Source of the DNA: Bathynomus jamesi
Taxonomy: Eukaryota > Arthropoda > Malacostraca > Isopoda > Cirolanidae
NCBI GenBank assembly: GCA_023014485.1
Contig: JAJOZX010008853.1
Coordinates: 1-64,000 of the forward strand
DNA length: 64,000 nt
Direction of reading: 5' to 3'
The notes beneath the pieces were generated by a model. It saw only the letters and a list, made by a program, of their open reading frames with translations, was not told the origin of the DNA and ran no database searches. Positions 1 through 11,900 of this stretch are shown here, piece by piece; position 1 is the first letter of the stretch, and each line of letters starts with the position of its first letter. The translations under genes were made by a program, and so were the position numbers.

Positions 1-1008
1 GCCTGGTTGAATCAGCTGCAGTGTCATATGAACGAATGAAATCTGCCTTTTTTTTTGGCTGATCGAAGCATTGCCAATGGTTCTTTTCCAGATTTCCTTT
101 CATGTTTCTCTCTTAATTTGCCATTTCTTACTTCTGTAAAAAAAATTTTTTTTTTTTAATTTATTACAATCTTATGACATTAATTGAGGAATTACCATTT
201 GTTGGCTGGTCTCTAAGCAACAAGCAATGAGAAAAAGGAAGCCAACTTCACGCTGGTAATGGTGAACTGGTGGACAGGCGTGAAGTTGGTTTCCTTTTAC
301 TATTCAAAATTTTCAGCTGCGTGACTTTAAATGCTTCTGGAAAGCAAACCCATGGAGAGATCCCACTCTAATTTTCCGCTTGTGGATGCATTATATGAAG
401 GAAATTTTTCATGCCAATTTTCGTGACCTTGAATTTTGAAGGTTTTTCTGGGGGTCAAGGTCATATAGAAATGGAACTTTTTATTTGATGCTCTATGGTT
501 TTTACAGCAGGAATCAAAGTTATTCTGTCCTTTCCTGAGCATTTTGAGACCAAGATTGTTGAAGTTGGTACAGTAGAACCCGAGATATGACTTTTCAAAC
601 TTCCAAGGTACACTGTTGACCTCAAACTTTGGAAGGTCATAACTTGGAAACCTGTTGACCCAGGAAGCTAAACTTTGATGACAATTCATCATTCACCTAA
701 CCCAATCATCACACGCAAAATTAGAGAAATCAGTGAGATGAGTGGCAGAAATTGCCAAAATGTGCGTACATTTGACATGGAATGTCCCAGTGGCCTTCCT
801 TGTGTCAGCATGATTGATGTTTCGAGACTGCTCTGATGCGCCTGCATATTGGTCATACTTCATGCATGGCCATCTTATAATGGGGTATCTTGCCACCTTA
901 TGCTCTTCAGCATTTCTCTCTCTATTTCACATTTACTCTGTCTGTTCTGCCTTTGCCATTGCTCACTCCCAATTTCTCCCTTTCTCCCTTTCTGCCTTTC
1001 ATGTTCCA

Positions 1009-1012
<4 letters not shown>
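1..1012. other. Non-coding stretch upstream of first recognised exon
   Basis: AT-rich DNA with no ORF that looks like a protein. The short ORFs on both strands lack family features and overlap one another. It holds one notable hairpin (233-298, listed separately). It is probably intron or 5' flank of the plus-strand gene whose exons start at 2752. Confidence 0.5.
233..298. repeat. Short perfect-type hairpin
   Basis: Arms 233-253 and 278-298 pair over 21 bp with a single G-U pair and a 24-nt loop. The size and near-perfect stem are like a pre-miRNA or a tiny MITE, but nothing else supports either reading. Confidence 0.55.

Positions 1013-1052
<40 letters not shown>
1013..1052. repeat. (CT)n microsatellite
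   Basis: About 40 bp of uninterrupted CT dinucleotides, abutting the 5' end of the 5S-derived SINE. The overlapping ORFs that encode runs of Ser/Leu or Arg/Glu are artefacts of this repeat. Confidence 0.95.
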
Positions 1053-1053
<1 letters not shown>

Positions 1054-1055
1054 TG

Positions 1056-1210
1056 TTAAGTTAAGCAACATTGGGTCTAGGTAGTAGTTGGATGGGTGAC
1101 CGTCCTTCGCATCCAGATTATGTAGTGACCCGTGGTTTGGATCCCACATGAAGCTGTAGGTCCCCTCTATCATATGACCTTAGATGTTGTGAAGGAGGTT
1201 AAACAACCCC
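1056..1210 (+). mobile_element. 5S rRNA-headed SINE (SINE3-like)
   Basis: Bases 1058-1106 closely match the internal promoter half of 5S rRNA: an A-box-like AAGTTAAGCAAC followed by the C-box segment TTGGATGGGTGACCG. The copy starts in the middle of 5S and runs into an unrelated body (about 1110-1210). That body resembles, over some 40 bases around GTGGTT-GGAT-CCAC-GCTGTAGGTCC, the body of the tRNA-headed SINE on the minus strand near 19.8 kb. It lies in a presumed intron. Established: 5S-derived SINEs start from the type 1 Pol III internal promoter. Inference: this is a retroposed SINE and not a functional 5S gene, because the 5S 5' half is absent. Confidence 0.72.
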
Positions 1211-2751
1211 AATAAAATTAAAATCTCTCTCATTGGGTGACTCCATGCCTGTTTCAAAGAACACACTTTTCTCTCTTTATAATTTCTTCCTCCCTTTGCT
1301 ATTCCTTGCAGTGTTGGCAATAAAACCCCTTTTTTTAAAAATGCCCAGCCCGCCCATGTTTTTTCAGGTTAAAAAAAATCCTGCATGAAAGTGGGGGACA
1401 CTTTTTTTTAAAAATGTTATTAAATAATTAAACCACCTACTTTTTGGACAAGCTGAATTATGATTATGTAGGATGCTTGTGCATCTAATACGATGGAAGT
1501 TAAAGCAGTTGTTAGAGTCATAGTTTTTGGCAAAGGGTAGTACTGTATGGTAGTCTTCATTACCACTCCTCGTATATTATTGCCTAATTTGAAAGTGCTT
1601 CACAGGGGATCATCCCAGATACCTTATCTCTGTGGCCCCATCCCAGAAACTGCATTGCACACACAGGCATCTGCCTCCTTTCATTGCCTATCAAATGGTA
1701 TTTTATCATTAGTATATGGTATTGTATATACTATTTTTATCATAATATTTCTGCCAAAATTAAAATCCTCTATTCACTGAAATACTACGTTGTTACTAAT
1801 GATAAATTTAGCTACAAATTAAACATAATTTCAATGTTGTATACATAAAAAAAGGGTTTTGGTGCAATATGACCTCGGCAGTCGAAGTGCCTTTGAAGCA
1901 CTGCTGTTCATTCAACTCCATTCATGATTCACAGTGAAAAGTAAAGGAAAATTTTTTAATTCAGAGTTAAAAGTAACATTCAGTCATTCAAATCTTTGAA
2001 CCAAAATTCAGATTTGTAGTCAAGATTTGGTCAACTTGGCCCATCTGGATGAATTATGGTTCATAGTTTGTTTCTAATGTTAGTCAAAATTCAGCCAGTC
2101 ACATTTTCTCCAAAACTGATTGAGTTCAAATGGAGGTATCAGAATATTATATCAGGTTTTCTTTAGGTTAACTTTTAAGATTTTTTTTTTTTTTAATAAT
2201 GTTCTCTCTCCCTTTTCTTTGCCCTTTATGTGCCCTATTTCTTGTTATGTAAGTGTAGACCTTGAATATAGATAGTACTGTATCTTACTAAGTGAGTGTA
2301 ACTGCTGTATAGACTATGAAACTCTGGGCACAAACTTTAAAGCATATGGCTTTGAGGTCATTTGGGAACTTTTCATTTGTATAGATTATAATTTTAAGTA
2401 AGTTGTTTAAATGCAATATGTCCCCTTTAAAAATGAGAATAGGAAACTGCACTATTTGAGAAACTAGGTATCAGAAACATTACCTTCAACTAATGAGCTA
2501 TACCAGCCTCTGAAAGAGAGCCTAAACACTTTGAAATCTTGTTTTTGTGATTTGGAGTCCCACTGGTTCAGAGTTTCTCAATTAGGCCAAACTAGGCCAA
2601 CTTTTTCTTACGTCCAGTCCAACTATAAATTTAGTAATTTATTATAGCTAATTACAATTTTGTTTTAGTTTTATCCACACGTGGGTTTAGTTATCATGAA
2701 TTTTAAAAAATGCAATGGTGATTGGAGGCTTAAATGACTTTCAATTCGTAG
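1211..2751. other. Intron-like stretch, no gene seen
   Basis: AT-rich with homopolymer runs. Nothing recognisable on either strand apart from the 3' splice site at its end (TAG before 2752). Confidence 0.5.
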
Positions 2752-2867
2752 GTTTTAAAAAGATAAATGTGGATTTACGAAGAAGCATTACCATACAGAA
2801 TCGATTAGGATCATCATCAGAAAATCAGAGAATGTCCGTTCATAACCGACTCACTTTAAATAAAAGG
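2752..2867 (+). CDS. Host gene 1, internal exon A (RLG-motif basic protein)
   Basis: A 116-bp exon between a TAG acceptor (2749-2751) and a strong GTAAGT donor (2868). It completes one codon with 2 nt, then has 38 open codons and ends in phase 0. The peptide is basic and has two related units, TIQNRLG and SVHNRL, recalling the RLG-type repeats of RNA-binding export adaptors such as CHTOP. Phase 0 at its 3' end fits exon B at 15444. The start codon and upstream exon are not seen and probably lie before the window. Seen: splice sites, open frame and phase. Inference: membership in the same gene as exons B-D, since further exons could lie in the 12.6-kb TE-filled gap. Confidence 0.62.
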
Positions 2868-3430
2868 GTAAGTGTGTTTTTATTCTGTGTATTATAAGGT
2901 AGATAGTAAATAGTTCACTAAAGTAGTACTGTAGCTCAAACTCCAGAAAAACCTTTTTCAGTCCAAAGAATATTATAAAACTACAGTAGGCTAATTTAAA
3001 GAAAAAATGGGAACAGATCTTAATTAGGAGAGCATTGCAATGATAAGTGAAATACTGTATATAGCTAGCCTAGTAGCTGCTGGCAGGACCAACTTGGTCA
3101 GTAGTCAGTACCATACTCAGAAATGGATGGAATTTTTATTATAGTACTTTGTATATGTATTTTTTCTTTCCAGCAAATTAGACATACTGTACATTAAAAT
3201 TTAATATGTTCCACATCACCCTCTACTCATAATGCTGTATCAAATCTTGTAACTTGCCATATGTTGTTAATCTGAAGCTGGTGCTTACATTATTAAGATT
3301 TCTTAAGTTTGAAATCTTTGTGTTAGAAAATCTAGAATAGGAAAAGCCATTGTTGTCCCAAGGTGATATGATGATTAAGCTGATTGATGCAGCATTGCTT
3401 GTATATATTAAGTTAAGGTGTATATATATC
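2868..3430. other. Intron-like stretch
   Basis: Follows the donor of exon A. AT-rich, no recognised feature. A minus-strand ORF around 3.2-3.5 kb contains a proline run that is only the complement of the poly-G tract at 3509. Confidence 0.5.
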
Positions 3431-3831
3431 CATCTCATAATTGTAAGGTTAGTGAAAATTTCACTTAATTTAGAGCTAGCATTTTTGGGCTCTTGTGGCA
3501 TAATTTGGGGGGGGGGGGGGGGGGGGCACTGCACGTCCTTTCTATTCATTTGTTGAATGCAGCACTTACAGGGTGTGGTCTTATAGAGAGCTCTCTTGCA
3601 ATTCAGTTTGGTTGTTTAGATACAAGATTGTTACATCGTGCAGGTTGTGTTGTTGTTGCAAGGTTTAGAAAGACCATAAATAGTGCCCCTTTTGTTTTTT
3701 ATCTTAATTTTATGCAACTGAGGCCTAAGGTAGGCCCACATCAAGTCAGCAACCCTGAGGCAGGACCTAATAGGACCTCCAAGTCCGTAAGTTTTAGTCT
3801 AGCTTAACTTGGGCTGTAGGTTGAACTGGCT
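3431..3831. repeat. Dispersed repeat, copy A (uninterrupted)
   Basis: About 400 bp repeated almost base for base at 8196-8397 continuing at 13709-13893. Copy A carries an 18-base poly-G run at 3509 where copy B has 7 G. It encodes nothing convincing. It is useful as the empty-site reference for the 5.3-kb transposon that splits copy B. The family is not recognised; a segmental duplication or an old TE body are both possible. Confidence 0.85.
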
Positions 3832-4249
3832 TCTAGCCCAAGACTGAGTCAGTGACTATTTTTTGGCAAAGTTCTGATTGTGCAAATTGTAGCCCAAGTT
3901 AGGCCTGGATGGGTTGAGCATAATTGAGTTAAGGTCTCAGGGTAGAAAGTTTGGTCACCCAATTGCGAAACTTGGCCACTAGTCTGTTGTTGTTTTGGGC
4001 CTACATTTTAACTGGTTTGGTTAATTTTGGTTTATTGTTCATAGGGGAAGGTTGCAGACTTCAGTGCACCAGTTACTTGGGTGGAGAATTTGGTATTCCA
4101 TACTGGTGGTTGGTCAGTACCCCAATCAAGCAATTCAGTTTGTTTGAAAAAAAAAGCACAATTTGAGTTTGATCAGTTTGGTTAAGTATTTTTGCCAATT
4201 CAGCTTATTTGGCATTGAGGAAGTGCCTATAAAGGTCTAATTACAAAAG
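3832..4249. other. No gene seen
   Basis: Low-complexity, gene-free DNA between the dispersed repeat and the BEL/Pao fragment. No LTR, primer-binding site or terminal repeat was visible to mark the retrotransposon's 5' boundary. Confidence 0.5.
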
Positions 4250-5719
4250 TCATTGCCACTATAGATTCTGCCATAGAGCAAGAGGATTTAAGCTTAGTGA
4301 CTGCGCAGCTTTCCATATTAAAAACTAAAAGGTTGCTCTAAGTGAACTAAATGTTAAAATTGAGGCTCTTATAGAAGAGGATGAAATAGGAAATAACATA
4401 ATTTACTTTGAAGCGATTATTGATGACATAATTAAAGTATGCCACAGAGCAAAAGAGTTTAGCAGCTCAGTACAGTTAGAGACCAGGTCTAATAATGAAA
4501 CACAACCCTCAACAAACGGTGTTTGTGAAGTTAAGGTTAACAGATCTGCAGTTCAATTGCTGAGGCTTGTACTCAAAACATTTTCTGGGAGTATTCAGGA
4601 ATGGCAAGGATGGGCAGACAGTTTTCAATCAGTAGTTCATTCTAGTCAAGTGTTAAGTGTGGTGGAGAAGTTTAATTATTTGCAGTCCCTCTTGGAAGGC
4701 AGCAAAGACAATAGCAGGATTAGCATTAACAGAGGCTAATTATAATATGGCTTGGGATATATTAAAGAAACGGTTTGGTAAGCCAGAGATGTTAATTAAA
4801 GCCACCTCTGTGAACTTTTAGCTATATTAGCTATACCTCCTGTTAATAATCCCAATAGTGTCAAGGAGTTACGGCAGTTATATGATGAATTTGGTTAGAA
4901 CTAGGTCCCTGGACTACTTGGGTGTAGGAATGGAAAGGTATGGTGTAATGTTGTTTACTATACTGTCCAGAGTCTAAATTGCCAAGCTCAATTTTGCTTG
5001 AATTAAGTAGGGGACACTCTACAGAACATGTGTACATCCCCCTTCAGCAGATGTTAAGTCTTTTAGGCACAGAATTAGCAAGACAAGAGGGAATTGAGTT
5101 TGCACAGTGGGATGTTAAACAAGGGGACAAAGGCAGGCACAGCACCAAAGTTTCTACAAAAAGGAATAGCCCAGGTACAGTGTCAGCTCTACATGCATCC
5201 TCTGAGAATAAATTAAAGGCAATCAAGGAATCCATATTTTGCGAAGGCAACCACAAGTCATATAAATGTGAGGTGGCTGAGGCTTTATCTTTTGAGGAGA
5301 GAAAGGACAGGGTAACTACTAAGTCCACAGCATGTTTTAAATGTTTTTTGGAAGGTCACAGAGCAAGGTTTTGTAAGTTTAAAATTTTGTGCAAAAAATG
5401 CAATGGCTGGCATCAGCCATTATTGTGTGAAAACACACCTAGTAAGCCTACCCCAGAAATAGAGACATCAATGGCACATGCCACTGCTATGAAAGGGAGT
5501 AAAAGTAAAGGGGGATTATTGCAAACAGCTGCAGCATTATTAATTGGGAATGATGGAGAAGCTACTGTAAGAGTGTTGTTTGATAGTGGTAGCCAGTGTA
5601 GCTTTATTAAGACCAGAATTTCCAGAAAATTGAAGTTTAAAGAACTTAAGAGGGAAAATTTAAGAATTTCTGGGTTTTGGGGTTCTGTTCAAAACCGAAC
5701 CAAAGTGTTAAGAAGATAA
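4250..5719 (+). pseudogene. BEL/Pao LTR-retrotransposon gag-protease remnant
   Basis: Three open stretches in different frames read as the start of a BEL/Pao polyprotein. Around 4340-4460 there is an acidic helical N-terminal region. At 4557-4739 there is a Pao-type Gag segment (EWQGWADSFQS, then VEKFNYLQSLL). At 4979-5719 (246 aa) there are two Cys/His knuckles (CFKCFLEGHRARFC, CKKCNGWHQPLLC) and a retropepsin-like active site in LFDSGSQCSFI. Frameshifts and stops separate the pieces. RT, RNase H, integrase and both LTRs are missing, so it cannot move. It ends abruptly just before a hAT-like terminus at about 5766, which suggests truncation there. Confidence 0.82.
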
Positions 5720-5765
5720 AAGTTCTGGTTAAGGGGTTGTTACCACATCATCCCACTATCAAGGT

Positions 5766-7502
5766 CTAGGGGTACATGGATATGATATCTGGCAGGATAT
5801 GGGTCATATCTGGCTGGATATGCCGGATATAGGCCAAGACATTAGAAAATTAACTCCTGTATGAAAATCTGCCATAATATGATAACACATTACAAATAAT
5901 ATTTTACATACAAAAAATGGAAAGCCCTCCAGGGCCCACCCTGAAACCAGTCCAGCAACACTTTTTATATTAAATCAACACAATACTGATGACAAGAATA
6001 AATAAAACATCTGTCCATCCTTAATGATTACAGTTCTATTAATATAATCAGTGTGTTTTATAAAAATGTCTAGGCGTTACATTTTTTTAAAAGAGTGAAA
6101 TATTGCTAGACCCCTGCACTTGCTTTCCATTCTTTTTTCTCCTTTTTTTCCTTTATTTTCAAAACAATACAAAACATTACAAGCTTGACAAATGTAAAAC
6201 AATACATTGAATACAATATAAAATGCCTGAAATGAAATCAATGAATGGAGGGCAGTATTGTGTAGGTCAGATGCCACCATTCAGCCTGGAGGTCTTCAGA
6301 ATAAAAAAACTCAACAACAGTGATTTAGAACTTTTTCCATTGTGGTGCAGAAACAAGAGCATTTCTTCTCTTTTAGGCAATATTCGGGATCGCCTTGCTT
6401 CATAGATGTTTCCATATTCAGAAAACATTCTGAAAATACAGAGGATGCGGGTGTGCAGAGAAGCTTTGAAACAATAGTTTTAAGGAGAGGAAATCGGTCC
6501 TCCTGCTTCCAAATTTTAACTGGACAGCGCTTCCTATCTACAAGAGGTTCAGATGCATATCGGTCTAACTCCCCTGCAATCAGTAGAACAGGAGCAGTCT
6601 TTTTTTCAACCTTTCTTCTCTTGTAACTTACTTCCCCAGATTGCTCTCCTTTTGTGATCTCCATAAAACATGCTTCAAGAATGGCCTCTTCATCTTTCCT
6701 CTTTCGCATAGAACTGGAATTTGAGCTTTTTTCGCTTCCACTTTCATTACCTTCACCTTCACTTTCATTTTCATTAGAATCATTACCACCTTTGTCATTT
6801 TCAATACCTGACTTCTTCAATCAGCCAGGATTTAGCCTGCTCTTTTTGATCTTGTTGAAAGAAAGATAACTTATACCGCGGATCTATTGCAGTCGCAGTC
6901 ACATAAGCCCTGTTTTTCATTATGTTCAAAGACTTCCCATCATTACTCTTCAACAAGAAACGCGCTTGAAGAGAAGTCAGGAGTTTTCTCTTTGTCGTTT
7001 GAACACCTTGGTCATCATGGCCAATCTTTGAAAGAAATCTTTGTAAAATACAAATGCTTTGGATTACGGAAGACAAAGTTGATCTTTCCCAAACTCATTT
7101 CCTGAGTTAGTTGGAAGAATGGTTTTAATATTTTAAGGAGATTTCGTATCAGTGTCCACTCGAAGGATGTGATGGTAGGTAATTCACTACGATCAGCCAA
7201 ATACAGTTGCACTGGAATTTTTTATTTATATAATCTTTCTAGCATCAAATATGCACTGTTCCAACGTGTTGGGACATCTTCAACCAATAGGAGAGGCTCA
7301 AGATTTTGCTGCACTTGAATGTGTTTAAAATTGTTACAGGCCAAAGGAGAATGATTAAAGTGAGTTGCAAGGCAGAGACTTTTTGTAAGGATATCAATTA
7401 CACTCCTCTGAACCATAATTGAGTCACTAATAACCAGTTGGAGTAAATGAATGCTGCAGTGTATTGAAGGTATTTCAGCCAGGTCACTACCAAAAGCCAT
7501 AT
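5766..7502 (-). mobile_element. Truncated hAT transposon
   Basis: The probable left end starts TAGGGGTACATGG at 5766, followed within 65 bp by four copies of GGATAT. Repeated subterminal motifs are usual for hAT transposase binding. The body codes for a hAT transposase on the minus strand. The other end is missing: the element is cut at about 7502 by a Tc1-like fragment. Confidence 0.68.
6311..7500 (-). pseudogene. hAT transposase C-terminal half (broken)
   Basis: Read from 7500 downwards in three frames. 7222-7500 holds an RNase H-like part with CSIHLLQLVISDS and VPTRWNSAYLML, typical of ZBED-like hAT proteins. 7015-7212 and 6801-7076 hold the middle region, including ATAIDPRYK. 6311-6820 holds the C-terminal dimerisation domain (LDRYASEP, RFPLL, LCTPASSVFSE). 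The usual SERVFS motif is altered to SVFSECF, the frames are shifted, and the N-terminal BED finger and first catalytic Asp are absent. A dead copy. Confidence 0.8.
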
Positions 7503-8156
7503 GCGTAGGTAGGTGCTTCCAGTGACATGTTCATCGAAAAAGAGGGGGCCTATGATGCGATCCTTCCAAATGCCACACCATACCATCACCCGAGATGCAC
7601 CTTGTTCCTTTGAAGAGGTATACCAGTGAGGGTTGTTTTGAGACCAGTAGCAAGTGTTCTGTCGATTTACCTCACCATTTCCATAAAAAACAGCCTCGTC
7701 ACTGAACAGAATGGTGGATGGTAAATTGGCATCCCGAGCATATTGTTCCGTAGCCCATTCACAAAATTCCATCTGCTGGTCGGGATCATCTTCACTTAAT
7801 TTCTGTAGGATCTGAAGTTTATATGGATGCCATTTGTGAGCCTGAAGAATGCGATGGATGCTACTTTTCGACACTCCTGTCTCGGCGGACAATCGTCGAA
7901 GAGACTTATTGGGACTTGTTAAAATGAGTCAGAATAGCAGTCACTGTATCATCATCAGTGGACCTCCTTGAAGGTCCGCTGCATGGTTTATCTTCTATGG
8001 ATCCTGTTTCCTTAAACTTTGCAACAAGTCTGCTAACACAACTCTGTGTTATTGGCTCACAGACATTATGGCCTGTAGAAAGAGAAACATATGAATTATG
8101 GTTTGTAGAAATAGAAAAATATGAATTTCTCCTATGATGCCGGACTTATGGGACAC

Positions 8157-8160
<4 letters not shown>
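7503..8160 (-). mobile_element. Tc1/mariner-like element, N-terminal half
   Basis: The right terminus at 8129-8160 (ends CTTATGGGACACCCTG) is the same terminal inverted repeat that bounds the element at 42245-56883. The minus-strand coding part (8060 down to 7503) has the helix-turn-helix region (GVSKSSIHRILQAHKWHPYK) and the first catalytic Asp in FSDEAVFYGNG. Everything after FFDEHVTG is missing, so two of the three catalytic acids and the other TIR are lost. The N-terminal part is frameshifted near 7900. An open frame runs across the junction from hAT DNA into Tc1 DNA (7398-7892). Confidence 0.82.

Positions 8161-8194
<34 letters not shown>
8161..8194. repeat. (TG)n microsatellite
   Basis: About 34 bp of TG dinucleotides directly at the Tc1-like terminus, where the expected TA target copy should be. 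Confidence 0.93.
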
Positions 8195-8195
<1 letters not shown>

Positions 8196-8197
<2 letters not shown>

Positions 8198-8397
8198 CTC
8201 ATAACTGTAAGGATAGTGAAAATTTCACTTAATTTAGAGCTAGCATTTTTGGGCTCTTGTGGCATCATTTTTTTGGGGGGGCACTGTGCGTCCTTTCTAT
8301 TCATTTGTTGAATGCAGCACTTACAGGGTGTGGTTGTATAGAGAGCTCTCTTGCAATTCAGTTTGGTTGTTTAGATACAAGATTGTTGCATCGTGCA
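8196..8397. repeat. Dispersed repeat, copy B, left part
   Basis: Matches 3431-3650 of copy A. Interrupted after ATGGTGCAG (8398-8406) by a 5.3-kb transposon; the repeat resumes at 13709. Confidence 0.85.
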
Positions 8398-8999
8398 ATG
8401 GTGCAGTAGGGTGTGTCAATTTTAGTAAAGTCAACAATTCAAAAACTACTAATGCTCAAATGATGTCATTTTATCTAGTAAACTTAGAAGTCTCTTTAGT
8501 GTTTAAAAAAGCCATTTACCTACTTATATTTGACCATAAAGGTTTGAAATATAACCTAAATATGAGTGTAGCATCGTATATCAATGTGCCATTGATATGT
8601 GTGGTCAACTTTGGTTATTTTTGGTGTGCAGTATGGTTTCTAAGTTTCACATAGTCACAAATGCTGGAGTTTTGATTGTGAATGCATGTTTTCCCTCCTT
8701 TTTGACAATTTTGATTACTTCGTAATGTAAATATTGTGTAATTCAAATTATTTGAAATGTTATGTGTGACCCAAACTTTCTATATATTTTGATATGATAG
8801 ATATATGAAATTGTCATTACTTTGAATAATTAAGTCTTGTACCTATAACAACACAACCTTTTATCTGAGCTTATAGGAAGATATTAAGAATTTCAATTAA
8901 CTTAATTTTATGTAATCATAATCAGTAGGCCTATCCAAATTTCAATGACATTTCTTTTGTTCACAGGTCCACAGGATGAGTCAAAGTAATCAGAACCTG

Positions 9000-11900
9000 A
9001 AGCAAATCAAGTTGTCACCCAAGTCATTTGGTGGGGACTGGAAGGGAACTTCCCCCTGCTGAGGTATGGTTTGTTGAGGAGAGAGATGAGTGAGGAAGAC
9101 AGGAGGAATTACCCAGTTAATGACCTGATTAACAATGGCATTGTTCCAGGGCTACTGGCTCAGTGGAGAAAAGTCAACGCTCTATTCACAGGACCTGTAA
9201 TCAACATTGAGGTCAGGATCAGGGCTAAATTGAAGACACTGTGGGATGAGGCAGTGAAGGTGTCCATTGGCAATGTGAAGCTAGAGGTCAAAGATAGGTT
9301 CATGATGAAACTGGACAAATTGCTGGACATCCTGACCTGTCACTGTGTGATCAGGAGCTGCAGTGAGCTTGGGTGCAACCCTGTCTGCAACAGTAAGGTT
9401 CACATTGATTGCAGCTACAGGAGCGAGCAGAAGATACCAGTGCAGGAGCTTGCCTTCATTAAAGGTCAGAGAGAAAAGGTGGGCAGTGTCGGGGCACATC
9501 AGATGGGTCTAGCTGATCACCTTGAGACCAGGAGACAGGAAGCAGTGCTGCAGAGAAGGAAGGCAGAGGAGTCAGCCAAGAAAGGAGTTGAGGGAGGAGT
9601 CACTGCTGGAGATGGAGTTGGAGGAGACTGGAGGAGGCAGGGAGGAGAGAGGAGGACGAAGACTTCATACCAAAGGCTGTGACAACTTCTTCCTTGCCTG
9701 TGGCTAAAAAGAAGAAATACAACACTGAAGATATCACCAACATAGCTCTGGCTAGCTTGAGACATCACACTGGGCTGAGAGAGAGTGCAGAGATTGCCAC
9801 TGCTGCCTGGATTGATGCTGGTCTTATCACAGAGTTTGACACAGCATTGGTGATTGACCACAACAAGGTGAGGAGGGCTCAGGAGAGACTGACTAAGGAG
9901 CTGGTCAAGAAGTTTGAATGAAGAGATTAGGGAAAATGGCATCACCTGTATCATCTTTGATGGGAAAAGAGATGACACCAAAGTGATGATGAAAGCTGAG
10001 GGCAGTGACAGACAGTTTCCTGGCCTCATTAAGGAAGAACACTACACAGTGTGCAATGAACCAGGTGGGAAATATTTGTAGCATTTTGTACCAGAGGAAG
10101 CTGCAGAGGAGAAAAGTCATGCTGAGGTCATTGCTGATCATCTGGTGAACTGGCTGAGAGAGAGAGGAGCAGACCAGACCCTTTTGGCCATAGGAGGTGA
10201 CAGTAGTAATGTGAATACTGGCTGGGAGGGAGGAGTAATGCATTATGTGGAGGCCAAGCTTAGTGGGAAGTTGGTGTGGATTGTCTGTGACTTGTACACT
10301 GGGGAGCTGAGTCTCAGACACCTGGTGACTGCACTGGATGGCAAGACATTGAGCAACAAGAAGTGGTCTGGGCCCCTAGGGAAGATGTTAGACACTGCCA
10401 CTGAGCTGGAGATCAACCCAAACTTCACGAGGATCACTGTTGGTCCTCCTCTATCCCATCTCAGTCAGGAGGTAGTCAAGGACCTCAGCACAGACCAATC
10501 ATATGGCTACAGAATCATCACTGCCATCAGATCGGGAGAGGTACCTCAGAGTCTAGCTCTCCTGGAGATTGGGCCAGTCTGTCACAGTAGGTGGGTCACC
10601 ACGGCTCTAAGGTTCTGCAGATTGTGGATTTCCAAACGGGCTGAAGGGTAGGAACCTGAAGAATCTGAGGGTAATTGCGGAATTTATAGTGGGAGTCTAC
10701 ATGCCAAGCTGGTTCAACATCAAGTTAAATCACAGCTGGGTGGAGGGTCCCAGGCATGTACTGTACCAGCTGGAGCCAGTCAGAAGGAGGAGGTGATAAG
10801 AATAGTGATGCCTACAGTGAAGAGATCAGCCTGGTATGCACACACTGAGATTGTGCTCCAGGCCATGCTGTGCAGTGAGGTGGAGGAGGAAGGCAGTGAA
10901 GAGGATAGATACTGGAAATCAGAGGTGAAGGAGATGAGGACACACAGGTAGGAGACTGCAGTGTCAGACCCAGGAAGACTCCTGACATCAACCCAGATGC
11001 CACCAAACTCTCGGAGCTTATTGACTGGAACTCTGGCGTGACTGAGTGTCTTCTGACCTGCTCCCTCACCACTGCTGCAATCAAGGCAGGGCCGGATTAA
11101 CCATTAAGCAAAATAAGCTCGTGCTTAGGGCATCAAGGGAAGGGGGGCACCACAGAAATTTTCCATTGTCGGATTTACCATGGATTTATTATACTATTAT
11201 AATCGCGGCTTATAGCCTATAAGCTGTTGAAAACTGAATTATATATATTCATATATAGTATTTTTTTTTTTCATTGTTTGAATTTGTAGTGAACAACAAC
11301 CCTTTTGAGAGAATAAATATATTTCGTTGTAATCACACACTTTACGCTTTGCGTTATTATTTTGTTTATATCAAATCTTTGAGCGCCATATTAAAAATAC
11401 ATATAGATTAAATATTTTCGTGTGCTATAGTAAATGTAAAAACAAGATTCAGTCATGCTGAACTTTATAAAATAATTGTAGAAGACAATATTGAGTGTGC
11501 CTTCCCAAATGTAGAAATTGCCTTTCGTATATTTTTAACATTAATGGTCACAAATTGCTCAGCTGAGCGTTCATTTTCTCAGTTGAAGTATATTAAAAAT
11601 ACCAACAGAACAACTATGCAACAAGGCAGGCTGGATGCCTTATCTCTACTAAGTATAGAAGCAGATGTGTTACGTAAGATTAGTTTTGAGGATCTGATCA
11701 AAGACTTTGCAATTAAAAAAAGTAGGAGAAAACTTTTAAAATATAAATGAAGTGGAAGTATACAAAAATAAACATTATTTTCCATCTTACTGTAAGTTTT
11801 GTTTCATTTCAAAAAATAAAATTTTATTTTATGGTTTATTTTTGTTTATATTTTGAATTACATATATATGGGGCACCAAAATCTTTTAAGTGCTTAGGGC

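Noticed and set aside
1056..1110. Functional 5S rRNA gene
   Set aside because: Only the internal promoter half matches; the first 40 or so bases and the 3' part of 5S are absent.
814..1173. ORFs with runs of Ser-Leu or Arg-Glu
   Set aside because: Translations of the (CT)n microsatellite in different frames.
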